Positions 55,029-64,000 of a DNA stretch of 64,000 nt are shown one piece after another. The translations under genes were made by a program, and so were the position numbers. The first letter of the stretch is position 1; every line of letters starts with the position of its first letter. This stretch comes from Sphingomonas soli NBRC 100801 (lineage in GTDB: Bacteria > Pseudomonadota > Alphaproteobacteria > Sphingomonadales > Sphingomonadaceae): the NCBI RefSeq assembly GCF_001591025.1, contig NZ_BCTZ01000003.1, positions 62,001 through 126,000 on the forward strand, written 5' to 3'. Below the pieces are notes generated by a model, which saw only the letters and a list, made by a program, of their open reading frames with translations, was not told the origin of the DNA and did not search any database.

Positions 55029-56555
55029 ATGTCTTCGACGATTGCCGAACTCGAACGCCGCCGCGCCGGAGCACGTCTTGGCGGCGGGCAGAAGCGCATC
55101 GATGCGCAGCACGCCAAGGGCAAGCTGACCGCGCGCGAGCGATTGGACGTGCTGCTCGATCCGGGATCGTTCGAAGAGCTCGACATGTATGTCGAGCATA
55201 ATTGCGTCGATTTCGGCATGCCCGAACAGACCGTGCCGGGCGACGGCGTGGTCACCGGCAGCGGCACGATCAACGGGCGACTGGTCTATGTGTTCAGCCA
55301 GGACTTCACCGTTTTCGGTGGCTCACTGAGCGAGCGGCATGCCGAGAAGATCTGCAAGGTGATGGACAACGCCATGAAGGTCGGCGCGCCGGTGATCGGG
55401 CTGAACGACAGCGGCGGCGCGCGGATCCAGGAAGGCGTGGCTTCGCTTGCCGGCTATGCCGAGGTATTCCAGCGCAACGTGCTTGCCAGCGGCGTGGTGC
55501 CGCAGATTTCGCTTATCATGGGGCCGTGCGCGGGCGGCGCCGTGTATAGCCCCGCAATGACCGACTTCATCTTCATGGTGAAGGATAGCTCATACATGTT
55601 CGTCACCGGCCCGGATGTAGTGAAGACCGTTACCAACGAGATCGTCACGCAGGAGGAGCTGGGTGGAGCGGTGACGCATACCACGAAGTCGGGGGTCGCT
55701 GATGTGGCGTTCGATAATGATATCGAGGCGCTGCTCGCGGCCCGCGACTTCGTGGACTTTCTTCCCGCATCGAACCGTGAGGATGTGCCCGAGCGGCCTT
55801 GCAGCGACCCGTGGGACCGTGTCGAGGACAGCCTCGACACGCTGATTCCGCCAAGCGCGAATCAACCCTATGACATGCACGAACTGATCCGGAAGACACT
55901 CGACGAGGGCGAATTCTTCGAGCTGCAACCGAGCCACGCGGGCAACATCCTGATCGGCTTTGGCCGGATCGAGGGCCGTACGGTGGGCGTGGTGGCGAAC
56001 CAGCCGATGGTGCTGGCGGGGTGCCTCGACATCAATTCGAGCAAGAAGGCGGCGCGGTTCGTGCGCTTCTGCGATGCGTTCGAGATCCCGATCGTCACCT
56101 TCGTCGACGTGCCGGGCTTCCTGCCGGGTGTCGGCCAGGAGCATTCGGGCATCATCAAGCATGGCGCCAAGTTGCTGTTCGCCTATGCCGAAGCGACCGT
56201 GCCGAAGATCACCGTCATCACGCGCAAGGCCTATGGCGGCGCTTATGACGTGATGGCGTCCAAGCATTTGCGCGGCGATTTGAACTATGCCTGGCCGACC
56301 GCCGAGATCGCGGTGATGGGCGCGAAGGGCGCGGTGGAGATCATTTTCCGGGGCAAAACACCGGAGGAGATCGCTGAGCGGACTGCGGAGTACGAAGCGC
56401 GCTTCGCCAATCCGTTCGTGGCGGCGAGCAAGGGATTCATCGACGAGGTGATCATGCCGCATTCGACGCGGCGGCGGATCGCGCTGGGATTGCGCAAGCT
56501 GCGAAACAAGCAGTTGGAGAATCCGTGGAAGAAGCATGACAATATTCCGCTATGA
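55029..56555 (+). CDS. pccB: Propionyl-CoA carboxylase, carboxyltransferase (beta) subunit
   Basis: 508 residues. [20 protein letters not shown] is the family start; [64 protein letters not shown] and [14 protein letters not shown] mark the PCC/ACC beta type. With biotinylated PccA it makes methylmalonyl-CoA from propionyl-CoA. AGGAG lies about 6 bases before the ATG. It opens an operon with epimerase, mutase, BioB and PccA; the frame open upstream to 54840 is not used. Confidence 0.96.
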   Translation: MSSTIAELERRRAGARLGGGQKRIDAQHAKGKLTARERLDVLLDPGSFEELDMYVEHNCVDFGMPEQTVPGDGVVTGSGTINGRLVYVFSQDFTVFGGSLSERHAEKICKVMDNAMKVGAPVIGLNDSGGARIQEGVASLAGYAEVFQRNVLASGVVPQISLIMGPCAGGAVYSPAMTDFIFMVKDSSYMFVTGPDVVKTVTNEIVTQEELGGAVTHTTKSGVADVAFDNDIEALLAARDFVDFLPASNREDVPERPCSDPWDRVEDSLDTLIPPSANQPYDMHELIRKTLDEGEFFELQPSHAGNILIGFGRIEGRTVGVVANQPMVLAGCLDINSSKKAARFVRFCDAFEIPIVTFVDVPGFLPGVGQEHSGIIKHGAKLLFAYAEATVPKITVITRKAYGGAYDVMASKHLRGDLNYAWPTAEIAVMGAKGAVEIIFRGKTPEEIAERTAEYEARFANPFVAASKGFIDEVIMPHSTRRRIALGLRKLRNKQLENPWKKHDNIPL

Positions 56556-56562
56556 GCCACGC

Positions 56563-56644
56563 CGTCATCCCAGCGAAAGCTGGGATCGCATGCGGCCGGG
56601 CGCTTGCTTGCGGATTGAGACCCCAGCTTTCGCTGGGGTAACGG
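56563..56644. repeat. Composite palindromic repeat between pccB and the epimerase gene
   Basis: CGTCATCCCAGCGAAAGCTG and its inverse CAGCTTTCGCTGGGGTAACG around a 28-base spacer. It is the CATCCC-family repeat inside an operon, so full termination is unlikely. Confidence 0.85.
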
Positions 56645-56651
56645 AGGCAGG

Positions 56652-57071
56652 ATGAAACTCGGCCGCCTCAATCATGTCGGCGTGGCGACGCCTTCGATCG
56701 AAGCCTCGATCGCGCTGTATCGCGATACGCTGGGCGCGGAGGTGATCCGGGAGCCGTTCGACCTGCCCGCGCAGGGCGTGAAGGTGTGCTTCGTCGATAC
56801 GCCGAACAGCCAGATCGAGCTGATCGAGCCGCTGGGCGAGAATTCGCCGATCCATGGATTTCTCGCGAAAAACCCCGCCGGGGGGCAGCATCATCTTTGC
56901 TATGAGGTGCCCGATATCCATGAAGCCAAGGCGTGGTTTGAGACCAAGGGCGCCAAGGTGCTGGGCGAGCCGCGGATCGGCGCGCATGGCACGCTGATTT
57001 TCTTCGTCCATCCCAAGGACATGGGCGGCGTGCTTACCGAGATTATGGAGACGCCGCGTGATGGGCATTGA
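56652..57071 (+). CDS. mce: Methylmalonyl-CoA epimerase
   Basis: 139 residues, vicinal oxygen chelate fold. LNHVGVATPSIEASIALYRDTLGAEV opens with the first metal histidine (H8); HHLCYEVPDIHEAK and LIFFVHPKDMGGVLTEIME carry the others, including the glutamate near the end. It converts (S)- to (R)-methylmalonyl-CoA between PccAB and the mutase. Length is typical (135-145). Confidence 0.93.
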   Translation: MKLGRLNHVGVATPSIEASIALYRDTLGAEVIREPFDLPAQGVKVCFVDTPNSQIELIEPLGENSPIHGFLAKNPAGGQHHLCYEVPDIHEAKAWFETKGAKVLGEPRIGAHGTLIFFVHPKDMGGVLTEIMETPRDGH

Positions 57072-57078
57072 TGCTGCT

Positions 57079-57186
57079 CGTCACCCCAGACTTGTTCCGG
57101 GGCCCACCGGGCGACACGCGCAGCCGCTTGGGGTGATGGCATCGTTCGCGGCGCAGTGGTCCCCGGCACAAGGCCGGGGTGACGAA
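57079..57186. repeat. Palindromic repeat between mce and the hydratase gene
   Basis: Left CGTCACCCCAGACTTGTTCC, right inverse GGCACAAGGCCGGGGTGACG, around a 57-base spacer. It differs from the GAAAG type in its loop (ACTTGTTCC), so it is a sister family. Confidence 0.75.
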
Positions 57187-57196
57187 GGGATTTTGG

Positions 57197-57973
57197 ATGG
57201 CTGACGACTCTATTCTCTACACCCGCGACGGCGATGTCGCGGTGGTGCGGCTTAACCGGCCGGACGAGCTCAACGCGCTTACGCTCGACATGCTCGATGC
57301 GCTGCGGGCTACGTTCCGGCAGGCGGTGGCCGACGGCGCTCGGGCGGTGTTGCTGACGGGCGAGGGCCGGGCATTTTGTTCGGGCGCGTCGCTCAAGGGC
57401 ATGGACAGCCGCGGAGGCGATGCGGGCGACCGGCTTCGCAATCACTATAATCCGCTCCAGCAGACCATGGCGGACCTGCCCATCCCGATCGTATCGGCGG
57501 TCAACGGCGCGGCAGCGGGCGCGGGCGCATCGCTGGCGCTGGGCGCGGACATCGTTATCGCTGGGAGCAATTCCTACCTGCTGCTCGCGTTCGCCAATAT
57601 AGGACTGGTCCCCGATGCCGGCGCGACCTGGCTGATCGCCAAGGCGGCAGGGCGTGCCAAGGTGCTGGAGATGGCGCTGTTGGGAGACCGGCTGAGCGCG
57701 CATGACGCCAAGGAAGCGGGGCTGGTGACGCATGTGGTGGACGAAAGCGCGCTGTTCGAGACCGCGATGGGATATGCGCGCCGGCTCGCCGCCATGCCCA
57801 CGGTCGCGCTGGGGATGATCCGCAAGCAGGTGAAGGCCGCGCTTAGCGGAACGCTGGAGGAGGCGCTGGCGCTAGAGGCCGAGCAGCAATCCGCCGCTGC
57901 CCGCAGCCAGGATTTTCAGGAGGGCGTTGCGGCGTTCCTTCAGAAGCGCAAGCCGGAGTTCAAGGGTAAGTGA
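57197..57973 (+). CDS. Enoyl-CoA hydratase/isomerase (crotonase) family protein
   Basis: 258 residues. Crotonase core: [16 protein letters not shown] for the first oxyanion element, and [24 protein letters not shown] for the second, then [24 protein letters not shown]. The glutamate pair typical of hydratases is not clearly kept (the second site reads PDAGATW, with D in place of E), so it may be a PaaG-like isomerase. It overlaps the mutase start by four bases. ATG 57197 is used: AAGGGA lies 7 bases upstream. Confidence 0.88.
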   Translation: MADDSILYTRDGDVAVVRLNRPDELNALTLDMLDALRATFRQAVADGARAVLLTGEGRAFCSGASLKGMDSRGGDAGDRLRNHYNPLQQTMADLPIPIVSAVNGAAAGAGASLALGADIVIAGSNSYLLLAFANIGLVPDAGATWLIAKAAGRAKVLEMALLGDRLSAHDAKEAGLVTHVVDESALFETAMGYARRLAAMPTVALGMIRKQVKAALSGTLEEALALEAEQQSAAARSQDFQEGVAAFLQKRKPEFKGK

Positions 57974-60246
57974 CCGACAAGCCGACGCTCGATCAATGGT
58001 CCGCCGCCGCCTCGAAAGAGGTGAAGGGGCGTGATCTGACCTGGCACACGCCCGAAGGTATTGCAGTCAAGCCACTTTACACACAGGAAGATGTGGCTGG
58101 AATCGATCCCGGCCTGCCCGGCTTTGCGCCGTTCACGCGCGGCGTGCGCGCTTCCATGTATGCCGGGCGGCCCTGGACGATTCGGCAATATGCCGGCTTC
58201 TCGACCGCCGAGGAATCGAACGCTTTCTATCGCCGCAACCTCGCGGCGGGGCAGAAGGGGCTGAGCGTTGCGTTCGATCTCGCGACGCACCGTGGCTATG
58301 ATAGCGATCATCCGCGCGTCACCGGCGATGTCGGGAAGGCGGGCGTCGCGATCGACAGCGTCGAGGACATGAAGATCCTGTTCGACGGGATTCCGCTCAA
58401 TCAGATGAGCGTGTCGATGACGATGAACGGCGCGGTGATCCCGATCCTCGCCTTCTTCATCGTCGCGGGCGAGGAGCAGGGCGTCGACAAGAGCCAGCTC
58501 GACGGGACCATTCAGAATGACATCCTGAAGGAGTTCATGGTCCGCAACACCTATATCTACCCGCCCGAACCGAGCATGCGGATCATCTCGGATATTTTTG
58601 CATATACGTCGGCTAATATGCCGAAATTCAACAGCATTTCTATTTCCGGCTATCACATGCAGGAAGCCGGCGCGACGCAGGTGCAGGAGCTCGCCTTCAC
58701 GATCGCTGACGGCATGGAATATGTGAAATACGGCGTCGCCAGCGGGCTCGACATCGACAAGTTCGCAGGCCGGCTGAGCTTCTTCTTCGCGATCGGCATG
58801 AACTTCTTCATGGAAATCGCCAAGCTGCGCGCGGCGCGCGTGTTGTGGCACCGGGTGATGACCCAATTGGGCGCGAAGGACGAGCGCTCGAAGATGCTGC
58901 GCACGCATTGCCAGACCAGCGGCGTCTCGCTGACCGAGCAGGATCCGTACAACAATGTGATGCGCACCACGATCGAGGCGATGGCCGCGATGCTGGGCGG
59001 CACGCAAAGTCTGCATACGAACGCCCTCGACGAAGCCATTGCCTTGCCGACGGATTTCTCCGCCCGAATTGCGCGCAACACCCAGATCGTCATCCAGGAA
59101 GAAACCGGGATGACCAAGGTCGTCGATCCGCTCGGCGGCTCTTATTATGTCGAGGCGCTGACCAAGGAACTGGTCGACAAGGCGTGGGAGATCATCGAGC
59201 GCGTCGAGGCCGAAGGCGGCATGGCGAAGGCGGTGGCGGCGGGCTGGCCGAAGCAGATGATCGAGGAGGCCGCGGCGGCAAGCGCTGCGCGCATCGATCG
59301 CGGCGAGCAGGTGATCGTTGGCGTCAACAAGTACCGCAAGGCCGATGAGGATGCGATCGAAACGCTCGATATCGACAATCACGCGGTGCGCGATGCTCAG
59401 ATTGCGCGGATCAACCGCGTGAAGGCGAGCCGCGACGAGGCTGCATGCCAGGCGGCGCTGGAGGCGTTGAAGGCTGGAGCTGCCAATATTCCTCTCCCGG
59501 CGGGAGAGGGGGACCAGCCGCAGGCTGGTGGAGAGGTGGTCTCCGCGAATACGGACCTTGGCGTTGGTGGAGAATACCCCTCCACCGCTTCGCTGTCCCC
59601 CTCTTCCGCCGCGAGAGGATTGAAGAACAACCTGCTCGAGCTGGCCGTTACTGCTGCCCGGGCCCGCGCGACGCTGGGCGAAATCAGTTCGGCAATGGAG
59701 GCGGGCTTTGGCCGCTATGGCACCCAGCCGACGCCGGTGCAGGGCGTTTATGGCGGCGCCTATGCCGAGGATAAGCGCTGGGAGCGGCTGAAGCAGGGCG
59801 TTTCCGCGACCGAGCGTCGCCTTGGCCGCAAGCCGCGCATGCTTGTCGCGAAGATGGGCCAGGACGGGCATGATCGCGGTGCGAACCTTGTCTCGTCCGC
59901 CTTTGGGGATCTTGGGTTCGAGGTGGTGCCGGGTTCGCTCTTCCAGACGCCGACCGAGAGCGCCGCGCTGGCGATCGAGAAGGACGTCGATATCGTCGGC
60001 GCGTCCAGCCTTGCTGCCGGTCACAAGACGCTGATCCCGGAGCTGATCAAGGAGCTTCAGGCCGCCGGCCGGGCGGACATCAAGGTGATCGCGGGCGGGG
60101 TCATCCCTGCGCGGGACTATGAGTTCCTGCGCGATGCCGGGGTGCAGGCTATCTTTGGACCGGGCACGAATTTGCTCCTTGCGGCGGAGGAGGTCCTGCG
60201 CTTGCTGGGCCACAACATGCCCCCCGCAGAGGAAACAGCAGAATGA
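57970..60246 (+). CDS. scpA: Methylmalonyl-CoA mutase, with an in-frame palindromic element insertion
   Basis: 758 residues from a GTG overlapping the previous stop. N-terminal TIM-barrel catalytic domain with [28 protein letters not shown] and [15 protein letters not shown]. The C-terminal cobalamin domain has DxHxxG at D632, H634, G637 (GQDGHDRG) and later SSLAAGH. It converts (R)-methylmalonyl-CoA to succinyl-CoA using B12. The E. coli enzyme has 714 residues; here residues 507-551 are an extra 45, encoded by a palindromic repeat (59488-59622) at the linker between domains. The frame is not broken, so the enzyme is probably made with an extra flexible loop. Confidence 0.95.
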   Translation: MTDKPTLDQWSAAASKEVKGRDLTWHTPEGIAVKPLYTQEDVAGIDPGLPGFAPFTRGVRASMYAGRPWTIRQYAGFSTAEESNAFYRRNLAAGQKGLSVAFDLATHRGYDSDHPRVTGDVGKAGVAIDSVEDMKILFDGIPLNQMSVSMTMNGAVIPILAFFIVAGEEQGVDKSQLDGTIQNDILKEFMVRNTYIYPPEPSMRIISDIFAYTSANMPKFNSISISGYHMQEAGATQVQELAFTIADGMEYVKYGVASGLDIDKFAGRLSFFFAIGMNFFMEIAKLRAARVLWHRVMTQLGAKDERSKMLRTHCQTSGVSLTEQDPYNNVMRTTIEAMAAMLGGTQSLHTNALDEAIALPTDFSARIARNTQIVIQEETGMTKVVDPLGGSYYVEALTKELVDKAWEIIERVEAEGGMAKAVAAGWPKQMIEEAAAASAARIDRGEQVIVGVNKYRKADEDAIETLDIDNHAVRDAQIARINRVKASRDEAACQAALEALKAGAANIPLPAGEGDQPQAGGEVVSANTDLGVGGEYPSTASLSPSSAARGLKNNLLELAVTAARARATLGEISSAMEAGFGRYGTQPTPVQGVYGGAYAEDKRWERLKQGVSATERRLGRKPRMLVAKMGQDGHDRGANLVSSAFGDLGFEVVPGSLFQTPTESAALAIEKDVDIVGASSLAAGHKTLIPELIKELQAAGRADIKVIAGGVIPARDYEFLRDAGVQAIFGPGTNLLLAAEEVLRLLGHNMPPAEETAE
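59488..59622. repeat. 135-bp palindromic element inside the mutase gene, in frame
   Basis: Starts ATTCCTCTCCCGGCGGGAGA, has the core CCGCGAATACGGACCTTGGC then GTGGAGAATACC, and ends TCCGCCGCGAGAGGATTG. It parallels the intergenic copy at 15638-15768 from end to end. At 135 bases it adds exactly 45 codons without stop (residues 507-551 of the mutase). Confidence 0.92.
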
Positions 60247-61517
60247 GCGATTTCAAGCCCGAAACCCTATCGATCCATGCAGGTACTGCGCCCGATCCGA
60301 CCACCAAGGCGCGGATTACGCCGATCTATCAGACCGCGTCCTACCTGTTCGACGATGTCGATCACGCCTCGCGCCTGTTCAGCCTGCAGGAATTCGGGAA
60401 CATCTACACCCGGATCATGAACCCCACCAACGGTGCGCTGGAAGGCAAGATCGCCGCGCTGGAGGGCGGTCAGGCGGCGCTGGCCGTGGCATCGGGCCAT
60501 GCCGCGCAGTTCCTGGCGTTCCACACCATCATGGAGCCCGGCTGCGAGCTCGTGGCGGCGAAGAAGCTCTATGGCGGCTCGCTCAATCAGCTAGGCCAGA
60601 GCTTCCGCAAGATGGCGTGGACCACGCATTTCGTGGATGCCGACAATGCCGATAACGTCGCCGCCGCGATCAACGAGAATAGCCGCGCGGTGTTCATCGA
60701 AAGCCTCGCCAACCCGGGCGGCGTGGTTCAGGACATCGAGGCGATCGCCAAGGTGGCGCATGCAGCCGGCATCCCGCTGATCGTCGACAACACGATGGCG
60801 ACGCCGATCCTGTGCCGCCCGATCGAGCATGGTGCCGACGTGGTCGTACATTCGACCACCAAGTTCCTGAACGGGCACGGCAATTCGATCGGCGGCGTGA
60901 TCGTCGACGCCGGCAATTTCGATTGGGCGAAGGGCGGCAAGTTCCCCGCGCTCAGCGAGCCCAACGCCTCCTATCACGGCACGACCTTTACCGAGGCGTT
61001 CGGCAACCTTGCCTTCATTCTGGCGACCCGCACGCTGGGTCTGCGTGATCTGGGCCCGGCCATGGCGCCGATGAACGCCTTCCTGACGCTCACCGGCATG
61101 GAAACGCTGGCGTTGCGCATGGAGCGGCATTGCGACAATGCGAAGAAGCTTGCCGAGTGGCTGAAGGCGCATCCGGAGGTGAGCGGCGTTTCCTATGCCG
61201 GGCTGCCCGACGATCCCTATCACGGTCTTGCCCAGCGCTATCTGGGTGGCAAGGGCGGCGCGGTTTTCACCTTCCGTCTGAAGGGCGGCTATGACGCGGG
61301 CGTAAAGCTCGTCTCGAACGTCAAGCTGTTCAGTCACCTCGCCAATCTGGGCGACACGCGCTCGCTGATTATCCATCCGGCATCGACCACGCACAGCCAA
61401 CTGAGCGCCGAAGAGCTGGTGCAGGCCGGGGCAGGGCCGGACGTGGTTCGCGTGTCCGTGGGCATCGAGCATATCGACGATCTCATCGCCGATTTGACGC
61501 AGGCGCTGGCTGCGTGA
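60243..61517 (+). CDS. O-acetyl/O-succinylhomoserine sulfhydrylase family, PLP-dependent (MetZ/MetY-like)
   Basis: 424 residues. The PLP lysine is K207 in [13 protein letters not shown]; other Cys/Met-metabolism signatures are [42 protein letters not shown] and [20 protein letters not shown]. It forms homocysteine (or methionine precursor) from an activated homoserine and sulfide. The long length and QTASYLFDD start favour the O-acetylhomoserine MetY group. It overlaps the mutase stop by four bases, an odd neighbour that may link methionine and B12 metabolism. Confidence 0.88.
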   Translation: MSDFKPETLSIHAGTAPDPTTKARITPIYQTASYLFDDVDHASRLFSLQEFGNIYTRIMNPTNGALEGKIAALEGGQAALAVASGHAAQFLAFHTIMEPGCELVAAKKLYGGSLNQLGQSFRKMAWTTHFVDADNADNVAAAINENSRAVFIESLANPGGVVQDIEAIAKVAHAAGIPLIVDNTMATPILCRPIEHGADVVVHSTTKFLNGHGNSIGGVIVDAGNFDWAKGGKFPALSEPNASYHGTTFTEAFGNLAFILATRTLGLRDLGPAMAPMNAFLTLTGMETLALRMERHCDNAKKLAEWLKAHPEVSGVSYAGLPDDPYHGLAQRYLGGKGGAVFTFRLKGGYDAGVKLVSNVKLFSHLANLGDTRSLIIHPASTTHSQLSAEELVQAGAGPDVVRVSVGIEHIDDLIADLTQALAA

Positions 61518-62512
61518 GCGCGGTCCGCACCGACTGGAGCCGCGAAGAGATCGCGGCCCTGTTCGACCTACCTTTTGGCGAGCTGATGTTCCGCGCGCAG
61601 TGCGTGCACCGCGAATATCATGCGCCGGATGAAGTGCAGCTGTGTACTTTGCTGTCGATCAAGACGGGCGGCTGCCCGGAGGATTGCGGCTATTGCTCGC
61701 AGAGCGCCTATGCCGAGAGTGACGTCAAGGCCGAGAAGTTGATGGACGTCGAGGCGGTGCTCGCCTCGGCGCGTGAGGCCAAGGCGGCGGGGTCGCAGCG
61801 TTTCTGCATGGGGGCTGCTTGGCGCAACCCCAAGGAGCGCGACATGCCCAAGGTCGCGGCGATGGTCGCGGGCGTGCGCGCGATGGGGATGGAAACCTGC
61901 ATGACGCTCGGCATGCTCACCTTCGAGCAGGCGCTGCAGCTCAAGGATGCGGGCCTCGATTACTACAACCACAATATCGATACCTCGCCTGAGAAATATG
62001 GCGAGATCATCACCACGCGCACCTTTGGCGATCGGCTGGAAACGCTGGAGAATGTCCGCGAGGCGGGCATCAACGTGTGCTGCGGCGGGATTGTGGGAAT
62101 GGGTGAGACGCGCGGCGACCGGGTGGGCTTTGTCCACGCGCTTGCTACGCTGCCGCGCCATCCCGAGAGCGTGCCGGTCAACGCGCTGGTGCCGGTGAAG
62201 GGCACGGTGCTGGGTGATATGCTGGCGGGTACGCCCCTGGCACAGATCGACGATATCGAGTTTGTCCGGACGGTCGCGGTGGCGCGCATCACCATGCCCA
62301 AATCCATGGTGCGGCTGAGCGCGGGGCGCGAGAGCATGTCCGAGGCGACACAGGCTTTGTGCTTCATGGCCGGAGCGAATTCGATCTTCACCGGCGACAA
62401 GCTGCTCACCACCGGCAATCGGGGTGGCAGCGCGGATGCCGCGTTGTTCGCCAAACTTGGATTGACACCGTTGGTGGGCGAAGAGCCTGCCCGCATGGAG
62501 GCCGCAGAGTGA
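61514..62512 (+). CDS. bioB: Biotin synthase
   Basis: 332 residues. Radical SAM cluster C54-x3-C58-x2-C61 ([13 protein letters not shown]); the family also shows [22 protein letters not shown] and the C-terminal [33 protein letters not shown]. It inserts sulfur into dethiobiotin. The GTG start overlaps the preceding stop by four bases. Placement in a carboxylase operon makes sense, since PccA needs biotin; bioA, bioD and bioF are not in the window. Confidence 0.96.
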   Translation: MSAVRTDWSREEIAALFDLPFGELMFRAQCVHREYHAPDEVQLCTLLSIKTGGCPEDCGYCSQSAYAESDVKAEKLMDVEAVLASAREAKAAGSQRFCMGAAWRNPKERDMPKVAAMVAGVRAMGMETCMTLGMLTFEQALQLKDAGLDYYNHNIDTSPEKYGEIITTRTFGDRLETLENVREAGINVCCGGIVGMGETRGDRVGFVHALATLPRHPESVPVNALVPVKGTVLGDMLAGTPLAQIDDIEFVRTVAVARITMPKSMVRLSAGRESMSEATQALCFMAGANSIFTGDKLLTTGNRGGSADAALFAKLGLTPLVGEEPARMEAAE

Positions 62513-62906
62513 TTTTTGGTTCGTTGTTATTGCTGGCAGCGGTGCAGGACCCGTCGTTCGACTGCGACAAGGATGAGACGCAGCTCGCGCTCAACTTCTG
62601 CGCCCGCAAGGATTTTGAAGAGACCGATGCCGCGCTCAACGTGCAGTGGAAAAAGACCTATGCCGGGATGAAGGCGCAGGACGGGGAATATGACATGGAT
62701 CGCCGCCCGAGCGACAAAAGCCTGAACGCCGCGCCCCAGCTGCTCGAATCTCAGCGCGCGTGGCTGAAGTTCCGCGACGCCACCTGCGAGGCTGAGGGTG
62801 CGGGCTATCGCGGCGGATCGATGCAGCCGCTCGTCATTTTCCAGTGCCGTACGAAGATCACCAAGGAGCGCATCGCGCATCTGGAGCAGCTGATCGAGGA
62901 ATACTG

Positions 62907-62907
<1 letters not shown>
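62509..62907 (+). CDS. LprI/DUF1311-like secreted lysozyme-inhibitor-type protein
   Basis: 132 residues from a GTG overlapping the bioB stop by four bases. A short hydrophobic start ([16 protein letters not shown]) resembles a signal peptide. Then [39 protein letters not shown] and later [20 protein letters not shown], the LprI/DUF1311 pattern with conserved cysteines. Members can inhibit lysozyme, but most are uncharacterised. It overlaps the pccA start by one base. Confidence 0.82.

Positions 62908-64000
<1,093 letters not shown>

Noticed and set aside
57940-60213. 757-residue open frame on the minus strand opposite the mutase gene
   Set aside because: It mirrors the mutase along its length, has Arg/His-rich antisense composition and no family motif. 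The mutase is unmistakable.

Overview
The window looks like a chromosome segment of a high-G+C alphaproteobacterium of the Sphingomonadales (Sphingomonas-like). The basis is gene content and protein character: a TamA/TamB pair, leucine and tyrosine catabolic genes side by side, a complete propionyl-CoA to succinyl-CoA operon with an ScfR/PccR-type regulator, and many short palindromic intergenic repeats. The genus is an inference; no rRNA is present.

Layout. 1-4305: end of tamA and all of tamB (outer-membrane assembly). 4316-20032: mostly minus-strand catabolism, with a Baeyer-Villiger-type monooxygenase behind a palindromic operator, MaoC dehydratase, both methylcrotonyl-CoA carboxylase subunits, isovaleryl-CoA dehydrogenase, a Rieske protein, homogentisate dioxygenase and 4-hydroxyphenylpyruvate dioxygenase. 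A DUF559 nuclease gene sits between inverted-repeat arms in the middle of the leucine cluster. 20104-22263: MHS-type transporter behind a LacI-type operator, and a YbaK-type deacylase. 22331-22405: tRNA-Glu(UUC).

22391-38234 is a 15.8-kb integrative island. It starts in the 3' end of tRNA-Glu and ends at a 17-bp copy of that 3' end, next to a tyrosine integrase. Its cargo looks like several anti-phage or immune-type modules: a pentapeptide-repeat membrane protein with a NACHT NTPase; an OLD-family TOPRIM nuclease with a UvrD-type helicase (Gabija-like); and a compact operon of a cupin-like protein, an alpha/alpha-toroid-TIR fusion and a degenerate Nudix protein. The last operon is the best candidate here for an undescribed system. 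The island also has an MNT-HEPN protein, a sigma-region-4-like protein, an AlpA-type regulator, a 185-bp tandem repeat and a chain of GCA-loop hairpins.

38380-46391: kdp potassium-uptake locus with kdpD divergent from kdpF-A-B-C-E. kdpA carries both an in-frame TAG and a one-base frameshift. 46437-54927: recJ, two tandem prolyl-4-hydroxylase-like genes, an RcnB-like secreted protein, an orphan [2Fe-2S] oxidoreductase subunit, a DODA-type extradiol dioxygenase, a class II aldolase and the short-chain fatty-acyl regulator. 55029-64000: pccB, methylmalonyl-CoA epimerase, enoyl-CoA hydratase, methylmalonyl-CoA mutase, metZ-like, bioB, an LprI-like gene and the start of pccA. Most of the downstream junctions overlap by 1-4 bases. 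BioB supplies the cofactor for the biotin carboxylases, and the pathway turns propionyl-CoA into succinyl-CoA.

A second theme is a family of about 130-bp palindromic elements with ATTCCTC...GAGGATT ends. One copy lies inside the methylmalonyl-CoA mutase gene, exactly 135 bp and in frame, adding 45 residues at the domain linker. Another encloses the DUF559 gene.
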